From Lichenostomus cassidix (taxonomy: Eukaryota > Chordata > Aves > Passeriformes > Meliphagidae): 64,000 bases of DNA. The notes beneath the pieces are model-generated. The model was not told where the DNA came from and made no database searches. It saw only the letters and a program-made list of their open reading frames with translations. Below are positions 61,201-64,000 of this stretch, piece after piece; within the stretch, counting starts at the first letter, position 1, and each line of letters begins with the position of its first letter. The translations under genes were made by a program, and so were the position numbers. The DNA lies in contig CM039183.1 in the NCBI GenBank assembly GCA_008360975.2, positions 54,397,350-54,461,349 of the forward strand, written 5' to 3'.

Positions 61201-64000
61201 TAAAGCTTTTAATAGGTTATACTCCTAACAAGGATAAGCTCTGCAAACCATGTTAGTACTTACGTTTGACCTAGGCACCTTTAATTGCCCATGCATCCAC
61301 CAATAGGAGATGATTTTTTTTCAAGGTGGATTTTTAATTTAAAGACATGACTCTGACCTGTACTACAAAAGTGATGTTCATTGTATTAGATATAATGTTG
61401 ATGGCTTAAATTAAGAGAAGCTTCCTAAAAAGAATAGATATATTTTAACTCCATGTGTACATTCTGAATTTGCCTACCACAGACATTGCAATACATACAT
61501 GCAAAGGCTGTAAGTAGCAGGGACCCAACCATAGTGTTTGGTGGGTCAAGTGCAGTCTCTCAAGCAGTGTTTAATAACTGTAAGTGAACTTAAAGTCAAG
61601 TTGATAGTGTTCATTTCTCAGTGTTTTCCTCAGTCTTCAAAGTATGGTGTTTCATCTGGAGTGAAAACACTGCTCAGTACCACAGAAGTTATTATTCACA
61701 GGAATTTATTCACAGAAGTAAGCCCTTTGATGTCTTCTTTTACAGTCTATTCAAATGAGAGTCCCTCACTGGAATATAAATTTAAATTATAATTCTTATT
61801 ATGATTTCAATTTCTTGGTGGTTTGTGGCTTGTTGGGGTTTTTTTTGAGCTCTTGTAATTACCTGAAAATTTAATTTTGGTTATCGTGGACCTGCAGGCA
61901 TATGTTGAAACCTTAGAAGTGAGAGTAAAAGAACATGAGGATTACAACAGTGATTTGCAAGAAGGGGAGAAATGGTTATTACATATGTCCAGCAGATTGG
62001 TTAGCCCTGACCTCGTGGAAAGTACCAATCTTGAAATAATCACTCAGCAACTAGCTAACCACAAGGTGAGTTTGCTCTTGGTAATCTTCCTTTGTAAAAC
62101 AGAAATTTTCTTCTTTGCTTCTCTGCATCCACTCCAGAGCTCTAATTATTTATCATTCAACCATTTTATTTCTCTTACTGATAATTGTGTAAATAAGCAT
62201 TGGTGCCATTAATGCAGTTAACAAATCTAGCTTGTTTTTAGCATCGTTTCTTGGATGAAACTGCATTTACACAAAGAGCTTTGTTGTACTCTGATCTAAA
62301 TTCTGTGTCAGATTTTTCCTGAGGCTTCCCAGGAAATGAACCACAAAAATCAGATTGGGGTGATTTTACTCGTGAGGTATTTTGTGCTCTGGCACTTTTA
62401 AGGTTATAAGAAAAAATTAAATTGAAAACTTTCTTGGTATGGACCTGCTAACAAGAACTTCAGAAATGTGATCACCAAATTGGATGTGGTTGGTAAAACA
62501 GCAATGGAGAAAAAATGCAGAAACTAGAAGTACTTCTGTTGGGTTGTTCTAGTTGTAGGTTCTATTAGGTTGTAGCATTTCCTCCATTGCTTTTATGGTT
62601 TCTATTAGTGAGAATCATTCAATACAATGATAACCAATGCTTTCTAGAAGATGAAAGAGAGCAAAATCAAACCCTCCTCACCACTAACTGAAACTGAGAT
62701 TCCAATGGCAAATATTGAAGTATTTTAATTCTTTGTGATTGGTGTGTTATTCTTTAAGTAACTTCCTTAGAAAAAAGATTGGCTTCACCAGAGTCAATGG
62801 AAAGAACTGTTCGCAGGGAAAGAGCTTATGGAATGAGAGATGATTTGGCACAAGATTTAATTTGCATTACTAGACACAAGAGAAGCTGGAAGAGGCCTGA
62901 AGAGCATGAAAGAACTGAAGATTCAGAGTAGTCTTGGCATCTGAGCAGAGTGTTTACACATTATGACAGTGCTACTGATGTTTCTGTGGGATATCCTTGT
63001 AAAGGCTTTTGATAATGACTTTACAATGAGCATGCAATCCAATAGCTTGACTATGACAATGCATGTTGTCTGAAAGCTTTTTTCCAAATCTGACGATGAA
63101 GAGTGTTTAAAGGAGGGAGAAAAAACATTCTGTACCACTGCATATTTCTTCAAAAGTATTTTATCTGTTTCTTAGGCTATCATGGAAGAAATTGCAGGCT
63201 TTGAAGATCGTTTGAACAACCTTAAGAGTAAAGGTGATTACTTGATCAATCAATGCTCAGAACATCTTCAAGCAAAATTTAAGCAAAACATACAAACCCA
63301 TCTTCAGGGGACAAGGGACAGCTATTCTGCCATATGTAGCACAGCCCAAAGAGTAAGACTTGTTTCAGAGATTATTTTTGTGCTGTTTAAGAATAATGTG
63401 CATTGTTATTTCTATGAGTTCTTTCTTTAAATGTTCTTTCTTTAATCTTCCTACTGTTTTCATTTCAGTTGAGGCTTCAGGTTGCTGATACAGCATGTAA
63501 TCATTCCTGTGCTACAGTTGAATTCCTTGTGATCCAAATGTTGCCTTGCAGCCAGCAAAACTACTGGCTTCTGAGTTCTTACCTTAATCTCTCCATGTCT
63601 TCACTACCTTCATGTTAAACTCGCTTCTGAGCAGCTGCAGCAAAAGAATAATTACTCCTAGTTCAAAAACTATGGCGCAAATTGCAGTCTTAGTGTTGAT
63701 AGTTTGCATAGATACTTTAACAGGTTTCAAGTATGTGCTAGGAAATACTGTCTCTCTTATTAAAACCAGAATATACAGTTAAGAAGGGCTAGCAGGGTCA
63801 TTCTGTTAAACCAATTAGGAGATCAAGCCAGCAGTCAAAAAACAAACAAAAACCCAAAACCAAACCCAAAAAAACCAAACAAAACAACCCCAAAAAGAAA
63901 CTTAAAAACCTCTTCTACAAAGTCAATGGAAAAATGTTGGATAAGAATACAGAAATAAGAGAGCATGCCCTTCATTTACATCTTTATTTTTTCATTTACA
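1..64000 (+). CDS. SYNE1: SYNE1 (nesprin-1), internal part of the gene, 45 exons
   Basis: Nesprin-1 is a very large spectrin-repeat protein of the outer nuclear membrane. In the family, N-terminal CH domains bind actin and a C-terminal KASH peptide binds SUN proteins, linking nuclei to the cytoskeleton (LINC complex), notably in muscle and neurons. Only the middle rod is present here. Forty-five exons between 1223 and 63352 join into 2,860 codons without a stop, and every donor and acceptor is GT-AG. The encoded helices carry spaced Trp residues typical of spectrin repeats (FTDWLHSAKEELHRW, LQDWVADAVHML, VNDWLTNLEEKV). The peptide follows human nesprin-1, recalled from memory, exon by exon, ending in DSYSAICSTAQR. 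SYNE2 is the obvious alternative, but the wording fits SYNE1. The first and last exons of the gene are outside the window, so neither the start nor the stop codon is seen. Confidence 0.95.
1223..1387 (+). CDS. SYNE1: SYNE1 window exon 1 (55 codons)
   Basis: Begins EIRKHIHKHGENHSWLKSRL and ends RLLDLLAE, followed by donor gtacag; phase 0 at both ends. HSWLK supplies the Trp of a spectrin-repeat helix, and KETEDELCRLS is an acidic heptad stretch. The next intron (1388-3080) holds an A16 run, a 14-bp tandem duplication and a purine tract, and otherwise nothing recognisable. Confidence 0.9.
2045..2060. repeat. A16 homopolymer
   Basis: Uninterrupted run of adenines in intron 1. No flanking mobile element was recognised. 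Confidence 0.9.
2335..2362. repeat. Perfect 14-bp tandem duplication
   Basis: Two adjacent copies of GGGTAAGTTAATGA in intron 1. Each copy contains GGTAAGT, a near-perfect donor-like string, but there is no coding sequence in front of it. Confidence 0.85.
2622..2671. repeat. Purine-only style GA/A tract
   Basis: Low-complexity GGAAA/AAAA tract of about 50 bp, interrupted by one C. Confidence 0.85.
3081..3248 (+). CDS. SYNE1: SYNE1 window exon 2 (56 codons)
   Basis: Acceptor TAATTGTAG, then IENTLGAVGDCVQYKEEV, ending QAQQLLLHHQ before donor gtaggg. Phase 0-0, so the exon could be skipped without a frameshift. GAVGDCVQYKE is nearly identical to human nesprin-1 as recalled. The next intron (3249-4740) contains one perfect hairpin (3934-3957) and nothing else recognisable. 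Confidence 0.93.
3934..3957. repeat. Perfect inverted repeat, 10-bp stem, 4-nt loop
   Basis: AGTCAGACAG is followed by CTTC and then its exact reverse complement CTGTCTGACT. It lies in intron 2, far from both splice sites; no function is known. Confidence 0.85.
4741..4917 (+). CDS. SYNE1: SYNE1 window exon 3 (59 codons)
   Basis: Acceptor ACCCTTTTAG, then QRTRRLRAKRQDVQKQISQA, ending TMEKREEQLQ before donor gtgggt; phase 0-0. The start is strongly basic, and the middle (GGLPSTVREDLQKLEGTLE) matches the recalled human GGLP...ELRKLESTLD pattern. This exon is less conserved than its neighbours. The next intron (4918-6207) holds a T run near 4969-4983 and a hairpin. Confidence 0.9.
5778..5805. 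repeat. Perfect inverted repeat, 10-bp stem, 8-nt loop
   Basis: TCCATATGTG, loop TGATTTTG, then CACATATGGA, an exact reverse complement. Each arm contains the E-box-like CATATG. Intron 3. Confidence 0.85.
6208..6348 (+). CDS. SYNE1: SYNE1 window exon 4 (47 codons)
   Basis: Acceptor CTGTCTTTTAG, then VTINKWEQFERDKETVVKYL, ending SLESLSSELDQTK before donor gtattg; phase 0-0. NKWEQFERDKETVV marks the first helix of a repeat, and SFSSLESLSSELEQTK is the recalled human counterpart of the end. The next intron (6349-7376) shows nothing recognisable. Confidence 0.94.
7377..7537 (+). CDS. SYNE1: SYNE1 window exon 5 (53 codons + 2 nt)
   Basis: Starts ELSKQTEAMAVQAENLVKNS and ends EVTLEE plus GA, donor gtatgt. 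The split Asp codon GA|T is completed by the next exon (phase 2). AVQAENLVK and KQSLQHQAKSIQEQVKK are near-identical to the recalled human text. The following 2.7-kb intron (7538-10248) has no element I can name. Confidence 0.94.
10249..10399 (+). CDS. SYNE1: SYNE1 window exon 6 (151 nt)
   Basis: Acceptor GTTAATTTTAG. Reads (D)IKSMEMVKNKWDHFGNNF, contains LSIWIADQEKELETLE and ends DIQISQIK, donor gtgatt, phase 0. Two Trp residues, KWDHF and IWIAD, give the classic repeat spacing. The 3.3-kb intron that follows (10400-13663) is AT-rich with no recognised element. Confidence 0.95.
13664..13891 (+). CDS. SYNE1: SYNE1 window exon 7 (76 codons)
   Basis: Acceptor TTTACATTTTAG, then VINKEIDCKITGISNLEEEA, with SFSQFVTSGERARIKAKLTQ and an ending at KYEESLKQ before donor gtagac; phase 0-0. 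The FVTSGERARIKAKLTQ stretch is the most conserved part against recalled human nesprin-1. The next intron (13892-14424) is short and featureless. Confidence 0.95.
14425..14523 (+). CDS. SYNE1: SYNE1 window exon 8 (33 codons)
   Basis: Pyrimidine-rich acceptor TTTTTTTTCATAG, then VQQSVSEFEAKLAEPLTSCS, ending YAALQDCT before donor gtgagc. At 99 nt this is the smallest coding exon here; phase 0-0. QQSVSEFE is identical to the recalled human text. Intron 14524-16219 begins with GC-richer sequence to about 14700 and shows no identifiable element. Confidence 0.92.
16220..16407 (+). CDS. SYNE1: SYNE1 window exon 9 (188 nt)
   Basis: Acceptor TATTCATTAG, then DLCHTVEKLSNPLASLSASV, ending LLETLLAQWQ plus AA, donor gtgagt (phase 2). 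The split codon becomes Lys. AQWQ is the helix-start Trp of the next repeat. It is separated from exon 10 by only a 105-bp intron (16408-16512), one of the two shortest in the window. Confidence 0.93.
16513..16636 (+). CDS. SYNE1: SYNE1 window exon 10 (124 nt)
   Basis: Acceptor TGATTTTATTAG. Reads (K)QEKELSAFLAWLEGCEATAR and ends LKLEAELQALQ, donor gtatgt, phase 0. KELSAFLAWLE matches recalled human KELSSFLTWLE. The next intron (16637-17664) contains a G/T-rich low-complexity stretch. Confidence 0.93.
17193..17292. repeat. G/T-rich low-complexity stretch
   Basis: Irregular TTTTTG, TTGGGG and GGTTGG runs in intron 10. They give a long open frame on the opposite strand by composition alone. 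No mobile element boundary was seen. Confidence 0.6.
17665..17831 (+). CDS. SYNE1: SYNE1 window exon 11 (167 nt)
   Basis: Acceptor TTGTTACTCCAG, then DLRADIESHASVYKSLLQLN, with LDERWKALPQIVDK and a split AG|G Arg codon at donor gtttgt (phase 2). LDERW..LPQI is near-identical to recalled human LDERWRDLPQIINKR. Intron 17832-19067 shows nothing recognisable. Confidence 0.94.
19068..19221 (+). CDS. SYNE1: SYNE1 window exon 12 (154 nt)
   Basis: Acceptor ACATTCTATAG. Reads (R)INFLQSLVAEHGQFDELLLR, then FSDWIKQFLAELQATSEI, ending ASHNK before donor gtaaac, phase 0. An open frame continues upstream of the acceptor, but that part is not like nesprin. The next intron is only 283 bp (19222-19504). Confidence 0.95.
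19505..20133 (+). CDS. SYNE1: SYNE1 window exon 13, large (629 nt)
   Basis: By far the largest coding exon here (209 codons plus 2 nt), spanning about two spectrin repeats without an intron. Starts NHSMEVESKKQELQSLKEHL after acceptor TTTCCTATAG and ends LQAFQQ plus AG at donor gtaaaa (phase 2). Landmarks: KAQYHLKHSISGQRTSCRA, QNLLGTKQSEAEAL and EQLLKSIEDTEEKADKE, all close to recalled human nesprin-1. Intron 20134-20774 is featureless. Confidence 0.97.
20775..20954 (+). CDS. SYNE1: SYNE1 window exon 14 (180 nt)
   Basis: Acceptor TTACCTTGCAG. Reads (R)LRIFNQLDEELNSHQHELQW, then LMDKAKQIAQKDI, ending KAIHE plus AA at donor gtaagt. Phase 2 at both ends, so it is symmetric and skippable. The next intron (20955-22409) is AT-rich with no element identified. 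Confidence 0.95.
22410..22560 (+). CDS. SYNE1: SYNE1 window exon 15 (151 nt)
   Basis: Acceptor TTCAAATTACAG. Completes a Lys codon, then KEQSCVLIDLMKEYQSLKST, ending WKDHEDVRRTLSK before donor gtaatt; phase 0. LIDLM.EYQ.LKS is the conserved core. Intron 22561-23446 carries an A run near 23157-23171 and no other recognisable sequence. Confidence 0.93.
23447..23605 (+). CDS. SYNE1: SYNE1 window exon 16 (53 codons)
   Basis: Acceptor TTATGTCCACAG, then HEAAKNDLSDKQKDLDTFTS, with KGKHLLAELKRVQ and an ending at SIVDKWLD before donor gtaaga; phase 0-0. DKWLD|VSERL reproduces the recalled human DKWLDVSEKL junction. The next intron (23606-24577) contains a CR1 fragment. Confidence 0.95.
24014..24230 (-). 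mobile_element. CR1 LINE, 3' end fragment, antisense
   Basis: Begins ACAGAATCACAGATTGG, the reverse complement of the CR1 3' terminal ATTCTGTGATT motif. It continues with GGTTTGGGTTGGAAGGGTCC and the CCATCCAGCCTGGCC block characteristic of bird CR1. It lies in intron 16 opposite to SYNE1. The 5' side is truncated, as is usual for CR1, and no open frame remains. Confidence 0.88.
24578..24760 (+). CDS. SYNE1: SYNE1 window exon 17 (61 codons)
   Basis: Acceptor TCTTTCCTAAAAG, then VSERLDDNIDRLSVSVSLWD, with ELDGWCNKC and an ending at VLVKDFQ; phase 0-0. The donor is CAG|gttctt, a GT without the usual purine-A-G context, so it should be weak. The 61-codon length equals the recalled human exon segment. 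Intron 24761-26482 shows no element I can name. Confidence 0.93.
26483..26584 (+). CDS. SYNE1: SYNE1 window exon 18 (34 codons)
   Basis: Acceptor CATCTCTTTTACAG, then SEVKDKELKLEQLSSKISEL, ending QEPPADLQ before donor gtaaaa; phase 0-0 and 102 nt. KELTHSQEPPADLQ parallels recalled human KELTKNLETPPDLQ. The next intron (26585-28011) holds a T run near 26756-26770 and a CR1 fragment. Confidence 0.93.
27309..27460 (+). mobile_element. CR1 LINE, 3' end fragment, sense
   Basis: Reads GGAACAGGCTCTCCAGGGAG, passes through CACCTGGATGCATTCCTATG and ends TCCCTTCCAACCCTAAAGAT then TCTGTGAATC, the CR1 3' terminus. Same orientation as SYNE1, in intron 18; non-coding remnant. Confidence 0.85.
28012..28215 (+). 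CDS. SYNE1: SYNE1 window exon 19 (68 codons)
   Basis: Acceptor CATTTTGGTTTTAG, then FIESDLRQKLEHAKEMSETA, with LIGQLTDWLTQVEETLLSC and an ending at ALNKVK before donor gttggt; phase 0-0. A second GT donor lies 6 nt earlier (AAA|gtaaag), also in frame, and would drop Val-Lys. The later site was chosen because human keeps VK. Intron 28216-29155 is featureless. Confidence 0.94.
29156..29363 (+). CDS. SYNE1: SYNE1 window exon 20 (208 nt)
   Basis: Acceptor CTTTATTTCCAG, then ETQKDLQLQQSSIDSTRETL, with NSLCRKYHLVELEALG and an ending at LEKHFL plus T at donor gtgagt. This is the only phase-1 junction in the window. SLCRKYH is identical to recalled human. Intron 29364-30048 is AT-rich and unremarkable. 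Confidence 0.95.
30049..30161 (+). CDS. SYNE1: SYNE1 window exon 21 (113 nt)
   Basis: Acceptor TTATTAAATAAG, with a poor pyrimidine tract close to the AG but T-rich sequence further upstream. Reads (Y)SMQEFQDWFSGVKAAVKESS and ends EAKLHDLQ before donor gtatag, phase 0. SMQEFQ.WF..AKAA matches recalled human. Intron 30162-30816 shows nothing. Confidence 0.94.
30817..31022 (+). CDS. SYNE1: SYNE1 window exon 22 (206 nt)
   Basis: Acceptor TTTCATTACACAG, then GVLDSISEGQNKLDAACKEG, with VVSHIQEQIAKSNQNFQEF and an ending at CASHLG plus AG at donor gtgagc (phase 2). Intron 31023-32035 has several medium open frames on both strands but no protein similarity that I recognise. Confidence 0.94.
32036..32191 (+). 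CDS. SYNE1: SYNE1 window exon 23 (156 nt)
   Basis: Acceptor TGCTCTGTAG. Reads (S)FEDQYKKLALWMHDMEERI, then KKKEVQKVEKFLEELLNS plus AG at donor gtatat. Phase 2 at both ends. LALWMHDMEERI is the repeat's Trp helix. The next intron (32192-33356) holds nothing recognisable. Confidence 0.94.
33357..33648 (+). CDS. SYNE1: SYNE1 window exon 24 (292 nt)
   Basis: Acceptor CATTTTCTTTCAG. Reads (R)ESFDQLSQMAQTLNDEGHGA, then EKLRTCQLALQEHLTFEEAL, QSMWSWVKEVQDKLASSQST and ends RRLTQIQ at donor gtaaag; phase 0. EEGHGAGQE and LGSKDTLEKRLSQIQ are the recalled human equivalents. The next intron (33649-34334) is largely an old CR1 relic. Confidence 0.96.
33762..34062 (+). mobile_element. Ancient CR1-like LINE relic, sense
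   Basis: Order of blocks resembles sauropsid CR1: GACCTTGACAGATTGGGGTG near 33762, then AGAAGATTAGATAAACATCT at about 33960, CTGCCATGGGCTTCC, and finally CTTGAGGTTTCTTCTAGCTG. It is heavily diverged, without the crisp terminal repeat of the other two copies, so boundaries are approximate. Confidence 0.55.
34335..34507 (+). CDS. SYNE1: SYNE1 window exon 25 (173 nt)
   Basis: Acceptor TTTTGCCTCACAG, then EILLLKGDGEVKLNMAIGKG, with EQALKSSNEEGQKVIQTELQ and an ending at SVNWQ plus AG at donor gtaaga (phase 2). GEVKLNMAIGKGEQAL is identical to recalled human, one of the best-conserved segments here. Intron 34508-35912 ends in a long T run near 35848-35866. Confidence 0.97.
35913..36222 (+). CDS. 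SYNE1: SYNE1 window exon 26 (310 nt)
   Basis: Acceptor TTTCAATGCAAG. Reads (S)CLDSVISQWNDYLERKNQLE, QWLENLDHKVEQPLEPQIGL and ends LKTQFNDITTVAK at donor gtaaga, phase 0. SVISQWNDY.ERKNQLEQW is essentially human. The next intron (36223-37996) contains a 146-codon minus-strand open frame at 37423-37863 that I do not accept as a gene. Confidence 0.97.
37997..38161 (+). CDS. SYNE1: SYNE1 window exon 27 (55 codons)
   Basis: Acceptor TCTGAATGATAG, with its pyrimidine tract displaced upstream. Starts EKMRKVEDIVKDHLLYLDAV, then HEFTDWLHSAKEELHRWSDA, ending KKLAKIN before donor gtaagt; phase 0-0. It is the last AT-rich exon before the CpG island. Intron 38162-39656 ends inside the island and carries an A-rich low-complexity tract. 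Confidence 0.97.
39076..39157. repeat. A-rich (AAAAC/AAACC) low-complexity tract
   Basis: Starts with AAACAAAATCAAAACC, contains an A run at 39101-39117 and continues with CAAAACC-type units. It may be a degenerate poly(A) tail, but no element body was recognised on either side. Confidence 0.7.
39498..39576 (+). repeat. GGGAC/GGGAT tandem repeat, G-quadruplex-prone
   Basis: About 15 imperfect 5-bp units, mostly GGGAC with GGGAT, GGAC and GGTAC variants. The first units give four or more G3 runs separated by 2-nt loops on the + strand, which meets the usual G-quadruplex rule. It lies about 40 bp upstream of the candidate ATG. Confidence 0.9.
39599..39603 (-). promoter_or_regulatory. Inverted CCAAT box next to a GC box
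   Basis: ATTGG, the reverse complement of CCAAT, is immediately preceded by GCCCCGCC, a GC-box-like string. The pair sits 12-25 bp before the candidate ATG at 39615. NF-Y and Sp1 family proteins are the usual binders; inference only. Confidence 0.45.
39615..40013 (+). CDS. SYNE1: Candidate alternative first exon of a short SYNE1 isoform
   Basis: An ATG at 39615 opens a frame that runs straight into exon 28 without splicing. It would add 14 residues, MWRAPGYHGNVALQ, before ELVESRQ. Its context, GCGATGT, has G at -3 but no G at +4. The normal splice acceptor (39656) lies inside this extension. A protein starting here would lack the CH domains and the first part of the rod. SYNE1 is known to make internally started isoforms, including the brain protein CPG2 in rat; I cannot say that this is that start. 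Confidence 0.4.
39631..39644 (+). promoter_or_regulatory. RFX-type X-box
   Basis: GTTACCATGGCAAT fits the X-box GTNRCC-N(0-3)-RGYAAC at 11 of 12 positions, the last base being T instead of C. It is a nearly perfect palindrome ending 12 bp before exon 28, inside the CpG island, and occupies the place where a polypyrimidine tract would be expected. Confidence 0.55.
39657..40013 (+). CDS. SYNE1: SYNE1 window exon 28, extremely GC-rich (119 codons)
   Basis: Reads ELVESRQSGAGRLSRVEALA, later CQLLAAEMQALQADWRQWEE, LLSQMALSEREFAAQAGRLE and ends VVESWRKEK before donor gtaagg; phase 0-0. It matches the recalled human run ELIDSREIGASRLSRVESLA and EMQALRADWKQWED, so it is a genuine rod exon. By hand count it is about 77% GC, with 114 of 119 codons ending in G or C. 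Many human K, N, T and S positions are A, R, G or Q here. Its acceptor GTCGCCCTGCAG has almost no pyrimidine tract. The 3.2-kb intron after it (40014-43189) starts inside the island and is otherwise plain AT-rich DNA. Confidence 0.95.
43190..43326 (+). CDS. SYNE1: SYNE1 window exon 29 (137 nt)
   Basis: Acceptor TTTTGTTTTAACAG, then ETLDALVKSEQMTDEIKTQL, ending KVSGLIKEYN plus AG at donor gtacac (phase 2). LNDLCRFSKDLSTHSSKVSG parallels human LNELCRFSRDLSTYSGKVSG. Only 13 of 45 codons end in G or C, a sharp contrast with exon 28. Intron 43327-44278 has a T run near 43506 and an 18-bp near-palindrome at 44039-44056. Confidence 0.96.
44279..44456 (+). CDS. SYNE1: SYNE1 window exon 30 (178 nt)
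   Basis: Acceptor GTGATAAACCCAG with a strong CT-rich tract (TCCC repeats, 44229-44243) some 35 nt upstream. Reads (S)LCLQASKGCQSKEQILQQRF, then RDFQQWLVNARVTTAKCFDV, ending SLQKIQ at donor gtaact; phase 0. LCLQASKGCQ is identical to human. Intron 44457-46511 includes a perfect hairpin at 45726-45750. Confidence 0.97.
45726..45750. repeat. Perfect inverted repeat, 10-bp stem, 5-nt loop
   Basis: ATGATTATGT, loop GTATT, then ACATAATCAT, an exact reverse complement. Intron 30, with no known function. Confidence 0.85.
46512..46694 (+). CDS. SYNE1: SYNE1 window exon 31 (61 codons)
   Basis: Acceptor TTATTATTTTCAG, then EFLSESENGQQKLNLVASKG, ending LHQKKSALE before donor gtattg; phase 0-0. EFLSESENGQ.KLN and KEDWKNF..LHQK.SALE agree with recalled human. 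Intron 46695-48201 contains a cluster of nuclear-receptor-like half-sites at 47211-47239. Confidence 0.96.
47211..47239 (+). promoter_or_regulatory. Cluster of AGGTCA-like half-sites in intron 31
   Basis: AGGTCAAAGGTTTT is followed by AAGGTCAAAAGGTCT: four direct AGGTCA-like half-sites in 29 bp, including DR1-like and DR2-like spacings. It looks like a small tandem duplication of TTTTAAGGTCAAA. Binding is not shown. Confidence 0.3.
48202..48345 (+). CDS. SYNE1: SYNE1 window exon 32 (48 codons)
   Basis: Acceptor ATGTGTTCCTAG, then NLKIQMKDFEATAEPLQEWL, ending KRREQQKLQ before donor gtgact; phase 0-0. NLKIQMKDFE is identical to human. The donor lacks the +5 G. Intron 48346-48674 is only 329 bp and CT-rich towards its 3' end. 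Confidence 0.96.
48675..48830 (+). CDS. SYNE1: SYNE1 window exon 33 (52 codons)
   Basis: Acceptor CTTGTGCTTTACAG, then SVLEEISCHEHQLNRLKEKA, QQLWEEQAVSKSFMRRVSQL and ends YLALSNLTK at donor gtaatg; phase 0-0. RVSQLSSQYLALSNLTK is identical to recalled human. Intron 48831-50503 has no recognised element. Confidence 0.97.
50504..50668 (+). CDS. SYNE1: SYNE1 window exon 34 (55 codons)
   Basis: Acceptor GTATGAATTGCAG, then EKVSRMDRIVAEHQQFSQSV, KDLQDWVADAVHMLDSYCHP and ends SRMLKLE at donor gtacgg; phase 0-0. HMLDSYCHPT.DKSVLDSR is human-like throughout. Intron 50669-51760 is AT-rich with no feature. Confidence 0.97.
51761..51933 (+). CDS. SYNE1: SYNE1 window exon 35 (173 nt)
   Basis: Acceptor TCACTTCTTAG, then GLLAVKQEKEVQMKIVLTRG, with ESVLQNTSLEGMPVIEGQLQ and an ending at CIQCK plus AG at donor gtaaaa (phase 2). 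ESVLQNTS.EG.P matches human. Intron 51934-52788 shows nothing recognisable. Confidence 0.96.
52789..52942 (+). CDS. SYNE1: SYNE1 window exon 36 (154 nt)
   Basis: Acceptor TTGTAAAATTACAG. Reads (S)HLEGALSKWTSYQEDVNQFS, then RWMEKVEASMNASERQYAEL, ending AALSKAK at donor gtgtgt; phase 0. LEGALSKWTSYQ is identical to human. It is followed by a 118-bp intron (52943-53060), the second shortest here. Confidence 0.96.
53061..53204 (+). CDS. SYNE1: SYNE1 window exon 37 (48 codons)
   Basis: Acceptor TTTCTATTTTGCAG, then LLNEEVLSHNSLLETIEVKG, ending YKFLKERTK before donor gtacag; phase 0-0. LLNEEVLS..SLLETIEVKG matches human. Intron 53205-54754 holds an A run at about 54351-54369 and no other recognisable sequence. 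Confidence 0.96.
54755..54919 (+). CDS. SYNE1: SYNE1 window exon 38 (55 codons)
   Basis: Acceptor ATTTTCACATGCAG, then EAVTKAEGLLTLHQEYQRNL, KAFEVWLEKEQEKLDCLSHL and ends ETTLRDLQ at donor gtacaa; phase 0-0. LKAFEVWL..EQEKLD and ETTLRDLQ are identical to human. Intron 54920-56199 starts with an A run (about 54945-54961) and is otherwise featureless. Confidence 0.97.
56200..56517 (+). CDS. SYNE1: SYNE1 window exon 39 (106 codons)
   Basis: Acceptor ACTGCCTTCACAG, then ELQVNCAEGQALLNAAVHAR, IPQIEDRALESLRQDWQVYQ, VNDWLTNLEEKV and an Arg-rich RTGRRSGRATKE, ending LQQMK at donor gtaaag; phase 0-0. The basic patch is also present, with different spacing, in recalled human (RTRRQSNRATKE). Intron 56518-57106 has no recognised element. 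Confidence 0.97.
57107..57262 (+). CDS. SYNE1: SYNE1 window exon 40 (52 codons)
   Basis: Acceptor TTTCTTTGGCATAG, then KWHEDITVYKDDVEEVGVLA, with QATQLTSRYQTLLLHVL ending at donor gtaagt; phase 0-0. KWHE..T.Y.D.VEEVG and QATQLTSRYQ.LLL match human. Intron 57263-57934 has a short CA-rich run near 57402 and nothing else. Confidence 0.97.
57935..58105 (+). CDS. SYNE1: SYNE1 window exon 41 (57 codons)
   Basis: Acceptor ATTTGTTTGAAG, then EQVKFLEEEIRCMEESELSF, YTNWYGATNKNFKNMITKFD and ends KKVQKLE at donor gtacag; phase 0-0. Its last 97 nt plus the first 4 intron bases recur, degraded, at 62434-62533. Intron 58106-58860 holds a TAGTCCTAAATAATA-type repeat and an AT microsatellite. Confidence 0.97.
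58288..58350. repeat. Imperfect tandem repeat of a TAGTCCTAAATAATA unit
   Basis: About four units of AGTCCTAAATAATA with CTCAATAATA and CTAATAAG variants, in intron 41. Confidence 0.75.
58769..58813. repeat. (AT)n microsatellite with AAATAT tail
   Basis: About 13 AT units followed by AAATATAAATATAAATAAA, about 50 bp before exon 42. Likely length-polymorphic. Confidence 0.9.
58861..59187 (+). CDS. SYNE1: SYNE1 window exon 42 (109 codons)
   Basis: Acceptor ACTTCCTTCACAG, then LLLSDMDIGHSLLKSAREKG, LRKEIGDHVEQLEELAGSIR, TLWVMEYQAILHAPVEPKSE and ends KKAQLSKYK at donor gtaaaa; phase 0-0. GHSLLKSAREKGERA and ELYEKKAQLSKYK are identical to human. The next intron (59188-60471) contains an LTR fragment. 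Confidence 0.97.
59834..59982 (+). mobile_element. Avian LTR retrotransposon fragment (part of a solo LTR)
   Basis: TAGTCTGGCTGAGGTGGAGT, then TTAATTCTCCTCGCGGCAGC, GTGCTGTGCTTTACATTTGT, GGTGTTTTGGTTATTGCTGA and GCATCAAGGCTTTCTCTCT follow in the order of a widespread avian endogenous-retrovirus LTR that I recognise from memory. Only the 5' part is clear; the 3' part of the LTR and all internal genes are absent. Family assignment (ERVL-like) is tentative. Confidence 0.6.
60472..60624 (+). CDS. SYNE1: SYNE1 window exon 43 (51 codons)
   Basis: Acceptor TGCTTGCATTGTAG, then SIQQTVLSHEPSIKSVIEKG, ending YQELCSKTK at donor gtaaaa; phase 0-0. QQTVLSHEPS..SV.EKGEAL matches human. Intron 60625-61897 has a T/G run near 60751-60770 and nothing else recognised. 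Confidence 0.96.
61898..62065 (+). CDS. SYNE1: SYNE1 window exon 44 (56 codons)
   Basis: Acceptor CGTGGACCTGCAG, then AYVETLEVRVKEHEDYNSDL, GEKWLLHMSSRLVSPDLVES and ends ITQQLANHK at donor gtgagt; phase 0-0. HEDYNS.LQE.EKWLL.MS.RLV matches human. The next intron (62066-63175) contains the exon-41-like pseudo-exon. Confidence 0.97.
62434..62533 (+). pseudogene. Degraded duplicate of SYNE1 exon 41 in intron 44
   Basis: Aligns with 58009-58109: ten substitutions and one 1-nt deletion over 101 columns, about 89% identity by hand. The match covers the 3' 97 nt of exon 41 and the first 4 intron bases (GTAC), then stops on both sides. The deleted G shifts the frame and brings in a stop (TAG) at once, and no AG acceptor precedes it. 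It is therefore a dead exon fragment and not an alternative exon. Confidence 0.85.
63176..63352 (+). CDS. SYNE1: SYNE1 window exon 45 (59 codons), last in window
   Basis: Acceptor ATCTGTTTCTTAG, then AIMEEIAGFEDRLNNLKSKG, HLQAKFKQNIQTHLQGTRDS and ends YSAICSTAQR at donor gtaaga; phase 0-0. MEEIAGFEDRLNNL and DSYSAICSTAQR are identical to recalled human. The human continuation (MYQSLEHELQK) is not found before 64000. Confidence 0.97.
63353..64000 (+). other. Intron downstream of window exon 45 (partial)
   Basis: Non-coding as far as I can see. It contains an A/C-rich tract at 63838-63900. The next SYNE1 exon is not reached. Confidence 0.7.
63838..63900. repeat. A-rich (CAAAA/CCAAA) low-complexity tract
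   Basis: AAACAAACAAAAACCC-type sequence of about 60 bp, similar in style to 39076-39157. No element body was identified. Confidence 0.75.
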